Assembly (NCBI RefSeq): GCF_036785885.1
Contig: NC_092323.1
Span: 1,900,501-1,964,500, forward strand
Direction of reading: 5' to 3'
Source: Coffea arabica
Lineage: Eukaryota; Streptophyta; Magnoliopsida; Gentianales; Rubiaceae
Length of the DNA: 64,000 nucleotides
The notes under the pieces were generated by a model, which ran no database searches, was not told where the DNA came from, and worked only from the letters and a program-made list of their open reading frames with translations. Numbering within the stretch: position 1 is the first letter of the stretch; each line of letters starts with the position of its first letter. The translations under genes were made by a program, and so were the position numbers. Positions 36,022-48,760 of the stretch are shown one piece after another.

Positions 36022-36854
36022 AAGCCAGCAGAATAGAAGAGAGTAGCCAAAAGCCGCCATTGTTCTAAGCTGTATTCTTCCACGTTCACGTTCATCGCTT
36101 GGGGATGATGTCAAAGATAGTGAAGGATTCTGGATGCCAGCCAGTAGGTGGAGCCGTTCGATTTACAGTAAAGATTGCATCTGTAGCACTCATGTGTCTT
36201 GAGTTGTTTCTGACCTCTTCTCCTTTTGAATTAATGATGGGGTTAGAATTTGTGTAAACTGCACATCGTGGCTTTGGCGAGATGAGATTTTGGAGGTCTA
36301 ATTTTGTTTTGTTATTAGAATTGTAAAGTACTAACAAATTTAAAATTGAGACGACAGCACCAGTTGTTTTATTTGTGTGGCTCTGTTGGGGTGTTTCATC
36401 AATTAGGGCCCCCATGATTTCCAGTAGCGAATCTGTTTCACTCGAATTTAGACTTAGCGTCCTTCTCGAAAATGGATTGGGCTGCAACATCCACAATTTT
36501 TTATTTTTTTATATAAGGCTCAGCGCCGTTTGAATGTGGTGGTACTGACGCATAATAAAAAAATTGGTGGGGCCAATGGAATCGTGACAACTATCCCAGG
36601 CAATTTAGAACCCACTGTAATACTAATCGCAGAGAGTGATGTGGACGATCCTCTTCATTCTCAAAAACACTAGAGATCGCTGTTAGCACAAGTATTATGC
36701 AACAAGTACGCTCAACAGTATCACAAGGACTTTGTATCACAATTTCATTCACAACGTAAAATTGAGCTGGACTCTGTCAAATTCATAATGAAGTTGAAAC
36801 TACTAACACAGTTCACAATTTCTAGCTTCTACCCACATAAACGGTACTGACCTT
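36022..36854. other. Convergent 3' regions of sulfite oxidase and FIGNL1
   Basis: The 833 bp between the two stop codons must hold both 3' untranslated regions. No further gene is recognised; a 134-codon minus frame here has no recognisable similarity. Confidence 0.6.
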
Positions 36855-39689
36855 CTACAATGCTAAGCTTCCAAATTGCTTATTCCACTCCTCGTATATA
36901 CCAAGTTCATTCGAAGAAACAGAAGGCCTAACCTCCTGAAGTGCATTCTCAAAGTCCTATAGAAAACCAAAACCACAAAAAAGATAATATTCCTTTCATC
37001 CTTGAGGTTATTAAAGTGCCATTTTTAAACTGTACAAGGAGGCAGTGCAGCGAGATTTATGTATTCCTAGATAGGTTCTGTTCTTTAATTTTCTCTATAT
37101 GCTGTAAATTACCTTAACTGTTACGGGCCTCATATCCTCCTTTTTCAGCTTTGTGATTTCAAATCCCCGAGTAAGTGCCTCTCTCAGTGGGCCCATTGAA
37201 GCATCCTTCACTAAGTTCTTCATGTCAGATCCCGAGTACCCTGAGAACATGTAAAGGGGAGGTAGGTAAAAATAAAACAGCATTACTACACGTTTTAGGT
37301 CCCAAAATCTGAGGAGAAGCTTATATTGCAATCAACAACTTTGAGGCACAGACCTTCAGTCAACTTGCATATGGTACCAATATCTTCCCTTGAAAGCTCA
37401 AATAGTCCATCTTTCTCTAAGAGATTCTGCACTATCCATGCTCTCGCTTCTTCATTTTCAGATATAGAAAGTTAGAAAGAAGATCAAAGATGGAAGGGTT
37501 CTTAAGAGAATGACAAAAACTGGTGAATCCTGCACGCACCTGAAGAAGGGAGTGGAATGTAAAGCCTTTTAGCAAGTCTCCTTCTTGCAGCTTCATCAAG
37601 TTCTTGGGGTCTGTTTGTTGCTCCTGTTTAAGTAACAGAATCACCTCTGTTACTTCTCATAAAACAAGGAAACAAGACACAATATTGCCCTCGAAGAAGA
37701 AAAGCAATTGCACTTTTACACATGCCTGAAGTCCGCCAACTACCATGAAATCAAGCAATCATGTGTAGCTTCAATTACAATGGTTGCAGAGTTGAAAAAG
37801 GTAACATATGTCAATAGTCTACATACTTGAATATGCATATTTTACCATCTGTTTGCTTCTTAGTGGTGGTTTGTGATACCTAAAATTGTTTTGGGAGTTA
37901 AACATTACCTACAAGCAGAATTTGTTCACTTCCAGTATCAAAGCCTTCCATTTCAATCAGGAATTGCGTCTTGAGTCTCCTACTTGATTCATGTTCACCT
38001 TCAGACTTACGCTGAAAAGATATACAAGTTCTTAGCAGAGAGAATACTAGAGTTGAAAGAGACCCAAGCTTGACTCCCTGATTTCTGAAACATGGCAAAA
38101 CTCCAATTGCTTGTAGTTAACATGGGACTTGGATAAACTTTAGAAAACTTGGACTGAGCATGTGGGCCTCAAAATTTGCATGGAATGAAGTTTCAGTGAA
38201 GTTGAAATGCATAATCCATTTTTACAAATTTTGAAGCCAAGAAGTAGTAAACAATATTATTTCTTCTCTGGAGAGTGGAGACGCAATCAACTTATGCTGA
38301 TCCATGTTAAAAGAACATCTCATTTGACTCAACATAATTATCCCAAAATGTTCTCTTCTTGGTTGAAAGTGAAAACCTGAGATAGAAGTGAATCAATTTC
38401 ATCAACAAATATAACGGCTGGCTGACGACAACTTGCAACGCCAAAAAGTGCCCTTACTAACTTTTCACCCTCACCAATCTGCAATCACCAATTGATGGAA
38501 ATTAATCGCACTGCGTATCTTCATAATCTTGCAAAAGTAATTACTAGAGCAATTGTAAATGAATATGACATAACAAAGCAACCACTTCCATTTGTTTTTT
38601 TTTTTTATTGACAAAAATGTTTGTTCCAATAGAGCTGGAAACAACAAGTATCTACATTTTGGCCTGTTATTCACAGCAATAAACAAATTATTAAAAGGCT
38701 GTAGGGTGTCTGGTTCCTCCCTAAGAAGGAATCACATAATCAAGTACAACTGAATGTAACAAAAAGGACATTGTCAATCATTCTCTACTTGGGCTACATT
38801 TAGTGAGGCCTAATCTATTACTGTTAATTTATAGATGAAAACGAAAAAAGTGCATACATCACTACTAGGAAAGATTCAGACCAAGCATCCACCGTATTTG
38901 CCCACTCAAAAGTTTGAAATCCATGACACAAACAGGTTTTAGACTAGGAGAACAAGATACCCAGCAAGTTTTAATTTCAGAGTATCAACAAAGGCACAGG
39001 ATGTCCAGATACTTTTAATTGTAAAAATGCACTAGTGACTTTTAACAATCCATTACGTGAAAGTGATCTTTTTCCATTTTCTTGTGTGCTAAACGTTATA
39101 ATCTTATTGGATGATCAGCCTGAATTGTACTAAAAGAAACTCACCCACTTGCTCGTCAAAGAACTGACAGATATATAGAAAATTGTAGCTTTAGCCTCTC
39201 CAGCTATTGCTTTCCCTATCATAGTCTTACCAGTTCCCTGTGGCATAATAGAATGACAAATCAATACTAAGAGGGTCAATCTCTTTGGAGTAGGTGAAAT
39301 AAAAACTTACTGGAGGACCAAATAGAAGAAGACCACGTCCAGGGGAGCGGCAGCCTCTGAATATGTCAGGACGTAGTAAAGGCCAAATGACCATCTCAGT
39401 CACACATTTTTTAGCATGATCCAGGCCGGCTAAAGAGTTCATAGGCAATGAAATAGATAACATAAACGCAAAGTTATCTCTCACATTCTGTAGTAACTGG
39501 TTATCCAGAAAAATGAAGATGAAAGAATATGAAGAGAATGGGATCCAACTGACCTATATCATCCCAACGAACATTTGGATCACGATCCATTATTTCATTG
39601 CTTACATGCTCAATAAGGCGAGGTTCTAAATTCCTCAGTTTCTCAGGAAGCTCACCATCAGGACCACACAACAAGTCCAAACTAGAACA

Positions 39690-39746
<57 letters not shown>

Positions 39747-41731
39747 AATCTCAGTTATTCTAGCTGGTTTCATAGAGAAAATTAATTTATTGTCTTATCA
39801 TAAAATGAAAGCAAATTTATACTGCTAACCATTTCTTGGTTGAATCATCCAATGCATCTTCACTCTTCCCAGCAATGCGTGAAGTTACATTACCAGCACT
39901 ATTCCCATTGGATTTTATGGGGGGAATGAAATTACCACGGATGCCACGGCGTGGCCCATAGGATCTGACACCATAAACTCTTGCAGCATTATCATTTTGT
40001 GGGGAAACTGAAGAACTAGGCGATCCAGTTAAACCTCGCTTTTGCCTTGCCTCCATTTCCTACAACAATGAAAAATCACCAAAATGGGCATCAGTAGATG
40101 AAGTCCTCATGTGTTCCAAGGAAAAGGTTCCCGTGACTTGAATCGATTGATAATGCAATAAATTGTTGTTCAAAAAGATCTGAATGGTATGACAACTACA
40201 ACAACACCAATTAGCTACGACATAGCAGACCTATTTAGTTCCAAATCAATATTAGCTACATTAATAGTACAGAAGCTGTACAGACACCAGAGAAATACCA
40301 GTTTCATTCTAGCAGTAACAAATCCATTGCCAGATATATCATTCTCAGTTTCTTCAGCACATGATGGGGATTTTGTGTTGTTGGTTCTTGGGCTAGCAAC
40401 TTCCATGTGCAGCCTTTTTGGATTAGAATTGTGTGCACATGCTCTTTCTTCATCTTCAGCTTTGACATGGACATGCTGATTCTTTGGAAAACCATGAGTT
40501 GGGTGAGCAGTTTCAACAAGTACACAGTCCTCTGAGCTATTCTGAGGTGCAAAGCTACTACTTTTTGCCTTGGAAAGATTTCCATACATGTATGTCAATT
40601 TTGTCTGCATAAGAGGTTTCGAGGGTTTGCAGCTTGATTTCTGCACACTGTCAGCTTGATCTCCCTGCAAAAAACAGTTCTTCCAGTAATTTCTTAAGTT
40701 TTGCAACCATAAATTGTTTAAGAATCACTGATACATGTGCATATGAAAACAAAAAGAGTTCAAAAAGGTGGTGGCCACTGGCCAGTGGGATAAAAAAAAT
40801 TCAACAAATGGTTGCTGCAAAGAAGTAAGAACATGTACGCAAAGCAACGCTGGTAAAGAGATAGATGGGCTGTCAATCTACAAACACACCAGCAGACTAT
40901 TGAGAGCAATTTAAAAACCATCAAGGCTTCATTTTGTTTACCAATCCATTCACAGCTGATCCCTTAGATTGAAGCCGAAGAGCTCGAAAGTACTTGGACT
41001 GCATAATCTTCTCAATATTGATGTCTCCTCCCTTGGTAAATACAGAGCTTGGCTCTCTGCCTGCTTGTTGAAATACTTGGCTGAATCATGACAAACATAA
41101 ACCAGTGGTTAAGCAACTGGAACTTTAAACAAACAAACAAAGGGTAGTTTGTTACAAGATCTATGAAACTATTCATCCATGTTCTCTGGCTAATAGTTTA
41201 CTCCATAAGCGAATTGATTAATTCAGTCCACAAATTTTATTGACCCAAAAAAAAAAAGAAAGAAAGAAAGAAAGAGAGAAAAGAAGGAAATCTCCTTTAT
41301 GATATGAGACGACGTCCAAAAAGGCCTTTCAATTTCAATTAGTGAAAGAACAAGGAAGTAAGGCATTTTCATGCCGAGGGCGCTGACAGGTGGGAAAGAA
41401 GTGGATAAAAGACGAATTATTTGAGAATGTACCGATCGGAGGAAGGAAAGAGAGAATTTCGAGCCGAATCGAGCTTAGACAGAGCTTCGCGGCGAATAGG
41501 GCTGATGAAGGCCTCATCAACGTCAGAATGACAACGAGAATCGAGGAAGCCGACGAGTCCTAGGGCAAGTACTTGAGCCCGAAAGTAATCTCCATTTTCG
41601 AGGGCGACATCGGCTCCGAATAGGAGAGAATGAAGACGCTTGAGGTTTACGTCCACTTCTTTTCTCCAACTCGATTGCCAATTAAACTGCGTTTCCATTT
41701 TCGTCTTCTCCTCCGACGTCACAGTAGCCAT
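36855..41731 (-). CDS. FIGNL1: FIGNL1, fidgetin-like AAA ATPase
   Basis: FIGNL1 is an AAA ATPase that limits meiotic crossovers by controlling RAD51/DMC1 strand invasion. Thirteen exons (minus): 41433-41731, 40942-41080, 40299-40664, 39830-40059, 39554-39681, 39311-39429, 39145-39237, 38377-38478, 37909-38011, 37540-37623, 37354-37449, 37113-37240 and 36855-36956, in frame, 662 aa. The N-terminal ~340 residues are variable ([20 protein letters not shown]; a polar middle). Then come [20 protein letters not shown] and [16 protein letters not shown]. Walker A is GPPGTGKT (split across exons 6 and 7, about residues 425-432) and Walker B is [30 protein letters not shown] follows and the Vps4-type C-terminus ends FGSLAL. 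The exon 4/5 junction gives a Cys codon (TG|T), and the acceptor follows an (AC)n(CT)n microsatellite. The start ATG (MATVTSEEK) lies 107 bp from a Harbinger-type MITE. Confidence 0.94.
39690..39746. repeat. (GT)n(GA)n microsatellite in FIGNL1 intron 4
   Basis: A run of GT followed by a longer run of GA on the plus strand. In the minus-strand transcript it reads (UC)n(AC)n and ends about 8 bp before the exon-5 acceptor CTAG, so it forms the polypyrimidine tract region. Its length is expected to vary between individuals. Confidence 0.9.
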
Positions 41732-43773
41732 GGCCGCTGCTCACCTATTTTTCGTCTCTCTCTCTCTCTCTCTCTGGTAGCCGTAGTCTCTACTACTCCA
41801 CTTTCCCGCCAGTTTTGTCCACGCGCACCGCACGTAAGAGCATCCACAATGCTATTACACCTTGTGGAGTGTAATCCACATGCCACGTCAGCATTCCACT
41901 TTCTCCTCTTTTATTACACTTTCACTCACAATGGATTACACTCCACAAGGTGTAATAGCATGGGTCCACAATTAATCAAATATTTATTTTAATAATGCAT
42001 AACTCATATCCCATAAATAAATAAAATAATTTTTAAAACTAATTTTGTTATTTTTAAAAAATAAAGTACTAACTTTCGTTAAATTTTGTACATTTTGAAT
42101 TTTTTTATTTTCTAAAAATGATATTATTAATTTTTAAGTTTGAATAATATATCTTTTTCTATGTTTCAAAAATAATATATTTTTATTTTTTTAAAAATAA
42201 TTATGTAAGAAATTAAACAAATATTTGATACTTCAAATGCGAAGATATCATAATAATTCATATTTAATTAATAATTCGGAATATAATTAGTTGAACTCCA
42301 TAACATAATATTACATAAGTTAAATCAAATAAAAAGGCACAAAAGGCCCACATTCAATGGATTACACGCATCATACATGTGATGCGTGTAATCTTGGAGC
42401 CGTGTCATGGAGCGGTGTAATGGCTCCCCATTACACCCCCATTGGAGCTGCCCTGAGAGGTTTCGAAACAAAGCCCATCCGTCTCCGTAGTCCGTACATA
42501 CATATGCAGCCAGAACGTGGCCCAACCAAAATTATGGAATACCTTCCTAACCCGGCTCAGTTCTGCTGCTTATTAGTAGCAATCATTCAGAAGGAATTTT
42601 TTTCTCTTTTTTGGAAAATGTTATACTAGATTTTACTCTCTATGATCATTTGGGTTTCAAACAAATTTATTCTTTAATAGAATAAAACTCATCCATAGAG
42701 GGTTTTGTGAATTCGAAATGCCCAAAAAAAAAAAATCCCTAGTTCTGCACTAAAATATTACGACTGTTTTTGGATATTAATAAATAGTATTAGTAGCAAT
42801 ATTGATCTCATCCTAGAAGAAAGAAGTTAATTTTTATATAAGTATTTGCTTCATAGATTATGAGGATTTATTTCTTTGGCTTTTAATTTTCTTAAAACCC
42901 CTTCAAAACTTCCCAGACCGGACCCCTAGTGGCTAGTCCTCCACAAATCTAAACAGCCTTGAAAGTAAAGGCGTCTTTTCACTTCATTTTTGCAGGAATG
43001 ATGGTGTACTAATTTGCACAATCACCAAATTCATCGCGGCAGTGAAAAATGCAGTCAGACGGCATCATGGCACCTGAGTAAACCCCTGTTCCAGCCGTAA
43101 GACATTTTTAAAATCCAGTGATTCACGTTTGTTCCAGCCAAAAGACCTTCGTCGAATATGATAATTGACAGTTGCTCGGACATTACTAGCAGCATAACAC
43201 AGAACCTCTTATTTGGGTATGACTATAAGCCAGGTAACCGGAACATCTTCACTTTCTACAAGAAAATATATTTAAAAAGAATAAAAAATTCAAACGCAAG
43301 GAATATGAAGAAACTATCATATATTACACAATATTATATTTCTCTTCTAATTTTCCCTTTTTCCATGCAAAGGTCCGAGTCCCCCAGTATATGATGCCAG
43401 AAACTGAGATTGGTTATGAAATACATGAATTTTTAACAATGTCAGCATTGAAAGCGCCTGCTACTTGATCTATGGTCCTAGGCTTCCATAAATGAACTAA
43501 CTACAGAAATACATTACAGCACGAGAGGCCCTTTAAACTGCTTCGCCTTGCTTTATAACCAGCATAAACAGCAAGACCGAGTAAATTGCTTGAAACAGCC
43601 CACAAATCCTAATCTTTTCTTCTACCAGAATGCATCTTTCCCTCCTGCCGGAACATGGAAAGAGCAACTACGGCCCAGCACTTCTCAAAAATAATATGAC
43701 ATTTTCAGTCAAACCGTCAGAAAGTGAAATGCACTCAAATTGCAGCAACTGCGGGTTATCTTTCCCTCGTTAT
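41732..43773. other. FIGNL1 promoter and SWP73 3' side
   Basis: Immediately upstream of FIGNL1 are a (CT)n run (41,755-41,776) and the Harbinger-type element at 41,838-42,453. The remainder, about 42,500-43,773, is AT-rich with no recognised gene; its right part should contain the SWP73 3' untranslated region. Confidence 0.5.
41838..42453. mobile_element. PIF/Harbinger-type MITE, copy 1
   Basis: 616 bp with imperfect inverted ends GAGCATCCACAATG and, on the other strand, GGGCAGCTCCAATG. The flanks are TAA and TGA, a decayed version of the intact TAA duplication of copy 2. Subterminal blocks containing GGTGTAAT are themselves inverted. The AT-rich middle is nearly identical to that of copy 2 at 53,170-53,827. 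No transposase. Confidence 0.8.
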
Positions 43774-45805
43774 TCAAGTGCTTCCAGGGGCATCTGCGGG
43801 TGGTTTCCGGTTCAAGTATCGAATAACAGCATCTTCAACCCTGTTCATGACATAGTTAATTTGTGACTATTAACCAAGCCAAATGGGGAAGAAGTGCATG
43901 CGTATCTCAAACTTTTATGCACCACTATAGAACTCCAACAGCATGCAGGAGGGGGATAAAAGGCCCTCAAATAAATTTAGTAGTTTAACACAAGAAAATT
44001 GAGCTCTTTCGTGAACATAGAAGAATGAACAAGTACTTCATCTAACGATGTTTTGGTTAGAATATTCTGAGAACCAAATCAACCAAATGACAACCTCTAC
44101 AATGTTTGCAGTATCAAAGTAAGCAGATATATGTAAAAAGTAATCCTACAAGAAGAGTGCATACTTCACAAGCACTTGACCATTCTATTTTCATACAGCA
44201 AGAAGTTAGCACTTCAAATTACAAGTTGAAGACAAATAAAAGAGATGCAACCAAAGAAGAAACATACCATGGCTGGTTGTAGAAGTCAGACCGGCGCTCC
44301 TTCTCAGCACTACGGCCACCTTCCCCTACAACAAGCTTCAGATCCTTGTTTTGGGAATCAATTAAGGCATTAATGAATTCGACCGGTGACTGACTGAAAC
44401 CAAGAAAAAATGCTCTTCGTTTTCGGTGCTCATGTATCTTCCTGATGGCAGTACAAATTGCTTCATCACAGGCATCAATCTCTTTGGTTTTTTCTGTGTT
44501 GGCTAGCAAGGCATTCAATTCTCTCTGTATAGGGAAGGGCACATCAACTAATACATCATAACATGCAGTTCCAGCCGGGCTATTGCCAGAAAGTTTTATC
44601 CTGTGCTCCAAATGTATAGGCTGTGGTGGAGCCAAATGAGGGCATATCTTCTGCGTCACAGCAGTAAACTTCACCTTTCCCTCACCAAACACTTTATGGA
44701 GCGGAGGATCACAATTGAAATAAGAAGGATCATCCTGGCATTGCAACTTTCTAGCCTTTACATAATGCCATATAGCAGATATAATTCTTGCACGAGTATC
44801 AACCTCAATCCCAAGTACGTCCATCAGAGCAGCTGAAAGCTTAAATTTCTCAGGCATGTAATTCATCTCCAACCGTACATTGACAGTAAATTCTTGATCC
44901 CCTTTCCTTTTTACCTCGAATCCCTCATGAGGTGCTGAGGATCGAGCATTATCCCATATAATCATATGGTTATCGGGATACAATTTCTGGTCCAAAGATA
45001 TGGTGACTCTCTTGAAGAATGAAGAGAATTTTGGGTACATGGAACTCGTTTTCTGAAACATGGCAGCCTGTTCTGGGTCCATCCCCTCCTCCAGAATCCT
45101 CCCAATTATCTTCAGTGTCCAGGTAGGTGGTTCGGCATTGGGCTTCTTGGGAATTGTACGGATCTGATTAGCGAAGGTGTTAAATACATAAATGCGGAGG
45201 GTTTTCTGAATACAAGGGGGATTCTTAACGGCCTCTTGGATGTCAATTTTCTTTCTCGAGAGTGCAGCATCAACACGAGACTCAAACTCCAGGAGCTGGG
45301 TGTACAGGGAAGATTCAGGCAAAATAGCTGCAACTCTTTCATGCAATTGCTTCTCGGGGAGCTTTTGCTTTTTCCTCCGAGCAGCAGCAGAAAGCTCCAT
45401 CGTTCTCATTGGAGAAGGAGCGTTGGTGGTGGACAAGCCAGGTGGGCGTACAGGTGGTTTCTGCGGGAGCCTTTTGGCATTGGGGTTACCAGAGCCCGAA
45501 ATGGAAGGTGATGCAGAACCCAAATTGGCAAGCGCACTGGGATGAGGCTGGTTAAGGGATATACCCTGAGCTTGTAAATGGGCTTGGAACTGGGCATGCG
45601 CCTGAGCCTGAGCCTGAGCCTTTGATGCTTGAGCAATGGCTTGGGCATGAGCAGCAGAAAGCTGGGACAGATTGAATTGGGCGGGAAAGGAAGAAGGGAG
45701 TTGTTGCTGGGGATGGGACTGTGACTGGAGATGAGCAGCCATAGAGTTGCCAAAAGGGGATGGAACCCCCACACTCTTAGGAGCATTACTGTTGTTCATA
45801 GACAT
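43774..45805 (-). CDS. SWP73: SWP73/BAF60, SWIB-domain SWI/SNF subunit
   Basis: A core subunit of plant SWI/SNF chromatin-remodelling complexes (CHC/BAF60 group) in the nucleus. Two exons (minus): 44268-45805 and 43774-43840, joined at a split Trp codon in YNQPW, 534 aa. Residues 1-110 are Gln/Ala-rich ([18 protein letters not shown]), followed by a basic Pro-rich linker with [12 protein letters not shown]. The middle has [13 protein letters not shown] and [13 protein letters not shown]. The SWIB domain spans about 314-390 ([36 protein letters not shown]). The C-terminus has [17 protein letters not shown], then [12 protein letters not shown] from exon 2. A telo-box lies 0.36 kb upstream, and a sequence-rich leader probably extends to about 46.5 kb. 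In Arabidopsis SWP73A (At3g01890) neighbours sulfite oxidase. Confidence 0.96.
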
Positions 45806-46167
45806 GATTTACAGCTAAACCTACTAAAACCAACCTACAAACGAGTACCAACCCGATCAAAATGGCGCATTCACATAGGCACCAGAGAGAGAGAGAGAGG
45901 CTACGTTGAACAAAAGAAAATAAAAAACCTAAAAAGGACTCGAATAAAACATCCGAATCATGGTGAATTCTTGAGCAAATATAACAAAAACATACATACA
46001 AAAGAAGAGTTGAGTATTGCCAAATCTAATTACGGTTCATGCTCCCACTCACAAGATGTCGTGGAGATCCCAAAAGAAAAAAAATAAAAAAGAAAGGATT
46101 ACAGCACAGGAATGGCAGTCCTTACAAAACCTAAATAAGAAAAAAAAAAAAAAAAGCTGAAGCCCTA

Positions 46168-46176
46168 AAACCCTAA
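46168..46176 (+). promoter_or_regulatory. Telo-box (AAACCCTAA) upstream of SWP73
   Basis: AAACCCTAA lies 363 bp upstream of the SWP73 ATG. Telo-boxes are frequent in promoters and leaders of plant translation and cell-cycle genes and can be bound by TRB proteins. It is a single short match, so chance cannot be excluded. Confidence 0.4.
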
Positions 46177-48760
46177 GTTGCGGACTGAAATTAGAATAGA
46201 TTTGGGATAAAACGGGTGCAGAAAACGAGAGTTAAAAGCAGTAATTGGGGGAAAAGCACAGAAAACAATAATAAGCTGAAGAAGCAAAGACAGGAGTGTG
46301 GAATAAAGGGGAAGTAAGAGGAAAGGGCCGGACAGAAGTGACTTCTTACAACAATTTGAAACCTCCCCCTCGCAACTGTTTCAGAAGAATGACAAAGCCG
46401 CAACCAACCAACCGACCGACCAAGAAGAACCTCTCGCGACGTTTTCTTCGCGGCTACCGCTGCGACTCCATTAAACACATCAAAAGAGGAGCCTCCACCT
46501 CCACTCACTCACTCGACTCGTCCGTCTGATCTTCTCTCTCTCTCTCTCTGTCTGACGCCTCGATGAGAACTTCAAATAACTGTTTGTTTCTTTGATTGCC
46601 TAGTTCATTTGTTTACCACTTCTAGATCCAGTCCACAAGGCTTAGAAGCAGGCCCCTTTCGGTATTGCTTGTCGCTTTGGGTTTATTATATTAATCTATC
46701 GGCTGATCTGGGCTTCGGATTCGTTATATTTGGGCCGAGTGCCTTCTCCATTACTTTCTTCCTTACAAGTAACAAATTGTGGAGCTCTTTCTATGCTATC
46801 AACAAAACACAACACATGAAAATTGAAATTTTATTTTTTTAAAAAGTTTTTTAAAGTCATTTTTGTATTTTTCCATCAAAGCTGATTTCCAACCAGATCA
46901 CGCCTCAGTTTCGGGTTTTTTAGCAACTGACGCTCTAACAGTGGACATCTTTCTTTTTCTTTTTTTGGGTTTGGGAGAAAAAGGGTTTTGGAGGGGGGTG
47001 TGTGTGTGGTTGGTTCAATTCTGCTGGAAAGGAGGGTCTCACACTCACTGCCAAAAGATCAGATCAAATCAACTTGTTAGCTCAAAGATCAGATCAAATC
47101 AAATACTCCAGTAGTAGCAGTATTAGGAAATTGTTGTTGTCCTGTGCCTGGTGGTGCAGCCAACTATTTCAATCACCAATCAACTGAAGAACGGCTGTAA
47201 CACGGGGTGTAATTTCTGTTTTCCAACTCACTACCGCACTGGCTTTTTGCGAGCGACATGGCCTCTTAACTTCGGATTTGGGACAGAACAGTGGAAACCG
47301 TTCGGACCGATTTTGTGCATTATATACTAGAAATAACTCAATTTACACACAATATAACTCATTTTATACGACGTGTAACTATTCCTTGTATATAAAACGA
47401 TGTACAAGATGAAATTTTCATCTGGACCTTATATATATATATATATATATAGGCAAATCTTGACCATCAACCTTCTGAAACGGTTGCAGGAACCATTCCT
47501 GTCCCAAACCCCTCAACTTCTTGCCACTCGTTTTGAGAGTACAGATTTGACAGGAAAAGAAATGAGAGACAGACAGATGGTTTTTTCAGTCGTCGTTACT
47601 CATTTGGGAGTTTTTTGTTACTCATTTGGGAGTTTTTTGTGACAGAGGAAAAGAAGAGAAACAGATGGGTTTAGAAAGACACATTGACTGAAAACAAAGG
47701 AAAGTCAGGAGGAACGTTGGTAAAATATTTTTCAAAATGCATGCCCACGTAATTTATACTTCACTGAACATTGAAGTACATTTTACTGATTTACATATAT
47801 CCCAAATCCTCCCATTTCTTCCCAAAACTCCCACACTAAGCATTAGTGATTCAACGAATGAGCAGCAGCACCACCGAGAATCCGCGTCCTCCATTCTTGT
47901 TCAACTGCCCATTGAAAAGTTTTTTTTTTTTTTTTTTTTCTAAAAAAAAAAAAAGAAGCAAAGGGAGAGAATCAACGGAGTACTAATACCAAATCATGAG
48001 CAAAAAAGCTTCGAGCACAACAACATACCAAAGTACTCTCTAGTAGGTCTAGCACATCATGATCAATTCACAAAGCAAACTTTGGCACGGTACCTAGAAA
48101 GGCAGGGAAATTCCCACTAAACTACTCAAAACCCTATAACACCATCAAAATCCTCGAAGCAAAGTTGGCTGATAATGTATGCTACATAGTACATACACAT
48201 TGCCTGATCTACACCATGGATTGGAGGCTAGTTCATGTGCTAGATAGATATATTTTTTTTCGCTTCATCTAACTAAACGACCACCACCGAAACAGATATT
48301 TGATAATCTCATCAAATCTCAACAAGACAAAAAGGAATGTGTAGTGAAAGGAAAGGTAGAACACGTCACAAAAAAGTTTTACCTATTTACACAGAATGAT
48401 TCCAAGATCAACAAGTACAACAACCTGCCCAACTATCAAAATCAACAATGCCATCCGATACGATACCATAGCAACAGACTTTAACTTCGTCCTCCAACTA
48501 CTATATCAATTACTATAAGTCAGTTGAGCATTCATTAGTCGGCGGCAGAGAAATGGTCTACCATTTTCGGTTAGAACTCACAAACACAGACACCAAACCA
48601 CTACCCTGCAGTCAAAGAAGCAAGTGGATTTTAATCATGTAATGATTGCACACAGACCCAAGTCTCCTTTTTCTTATTTATTTATTTAGTTTACTTTTTG
48701 AGTTTTTATTTAGCAACAACGGAGATTATGTAAACGCCCCTTCAGCTGCTTAGCCTCATG
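46177..48760. other. Intergenic between SWP73 and the kelch gene
   Basis: The left part (to about 46,560, ending in a (TC)n run) is probably SWP73 leader or promoter. The rest has no recognised gene. It has a (TA)n run at 47,432-47,452, a 22-bp tandem duplication (GTTACTCATTTGGGAGTTTT) at about 47,597-47,640 and long homopolymer runs at 47,920-47,954. Confidence 0.5.

Noticed and set aside
46191-46508. 105-codon minus frame upstream of SWP73
   Set aside because: More likely SWP73 leader or promoter; no family similarity.
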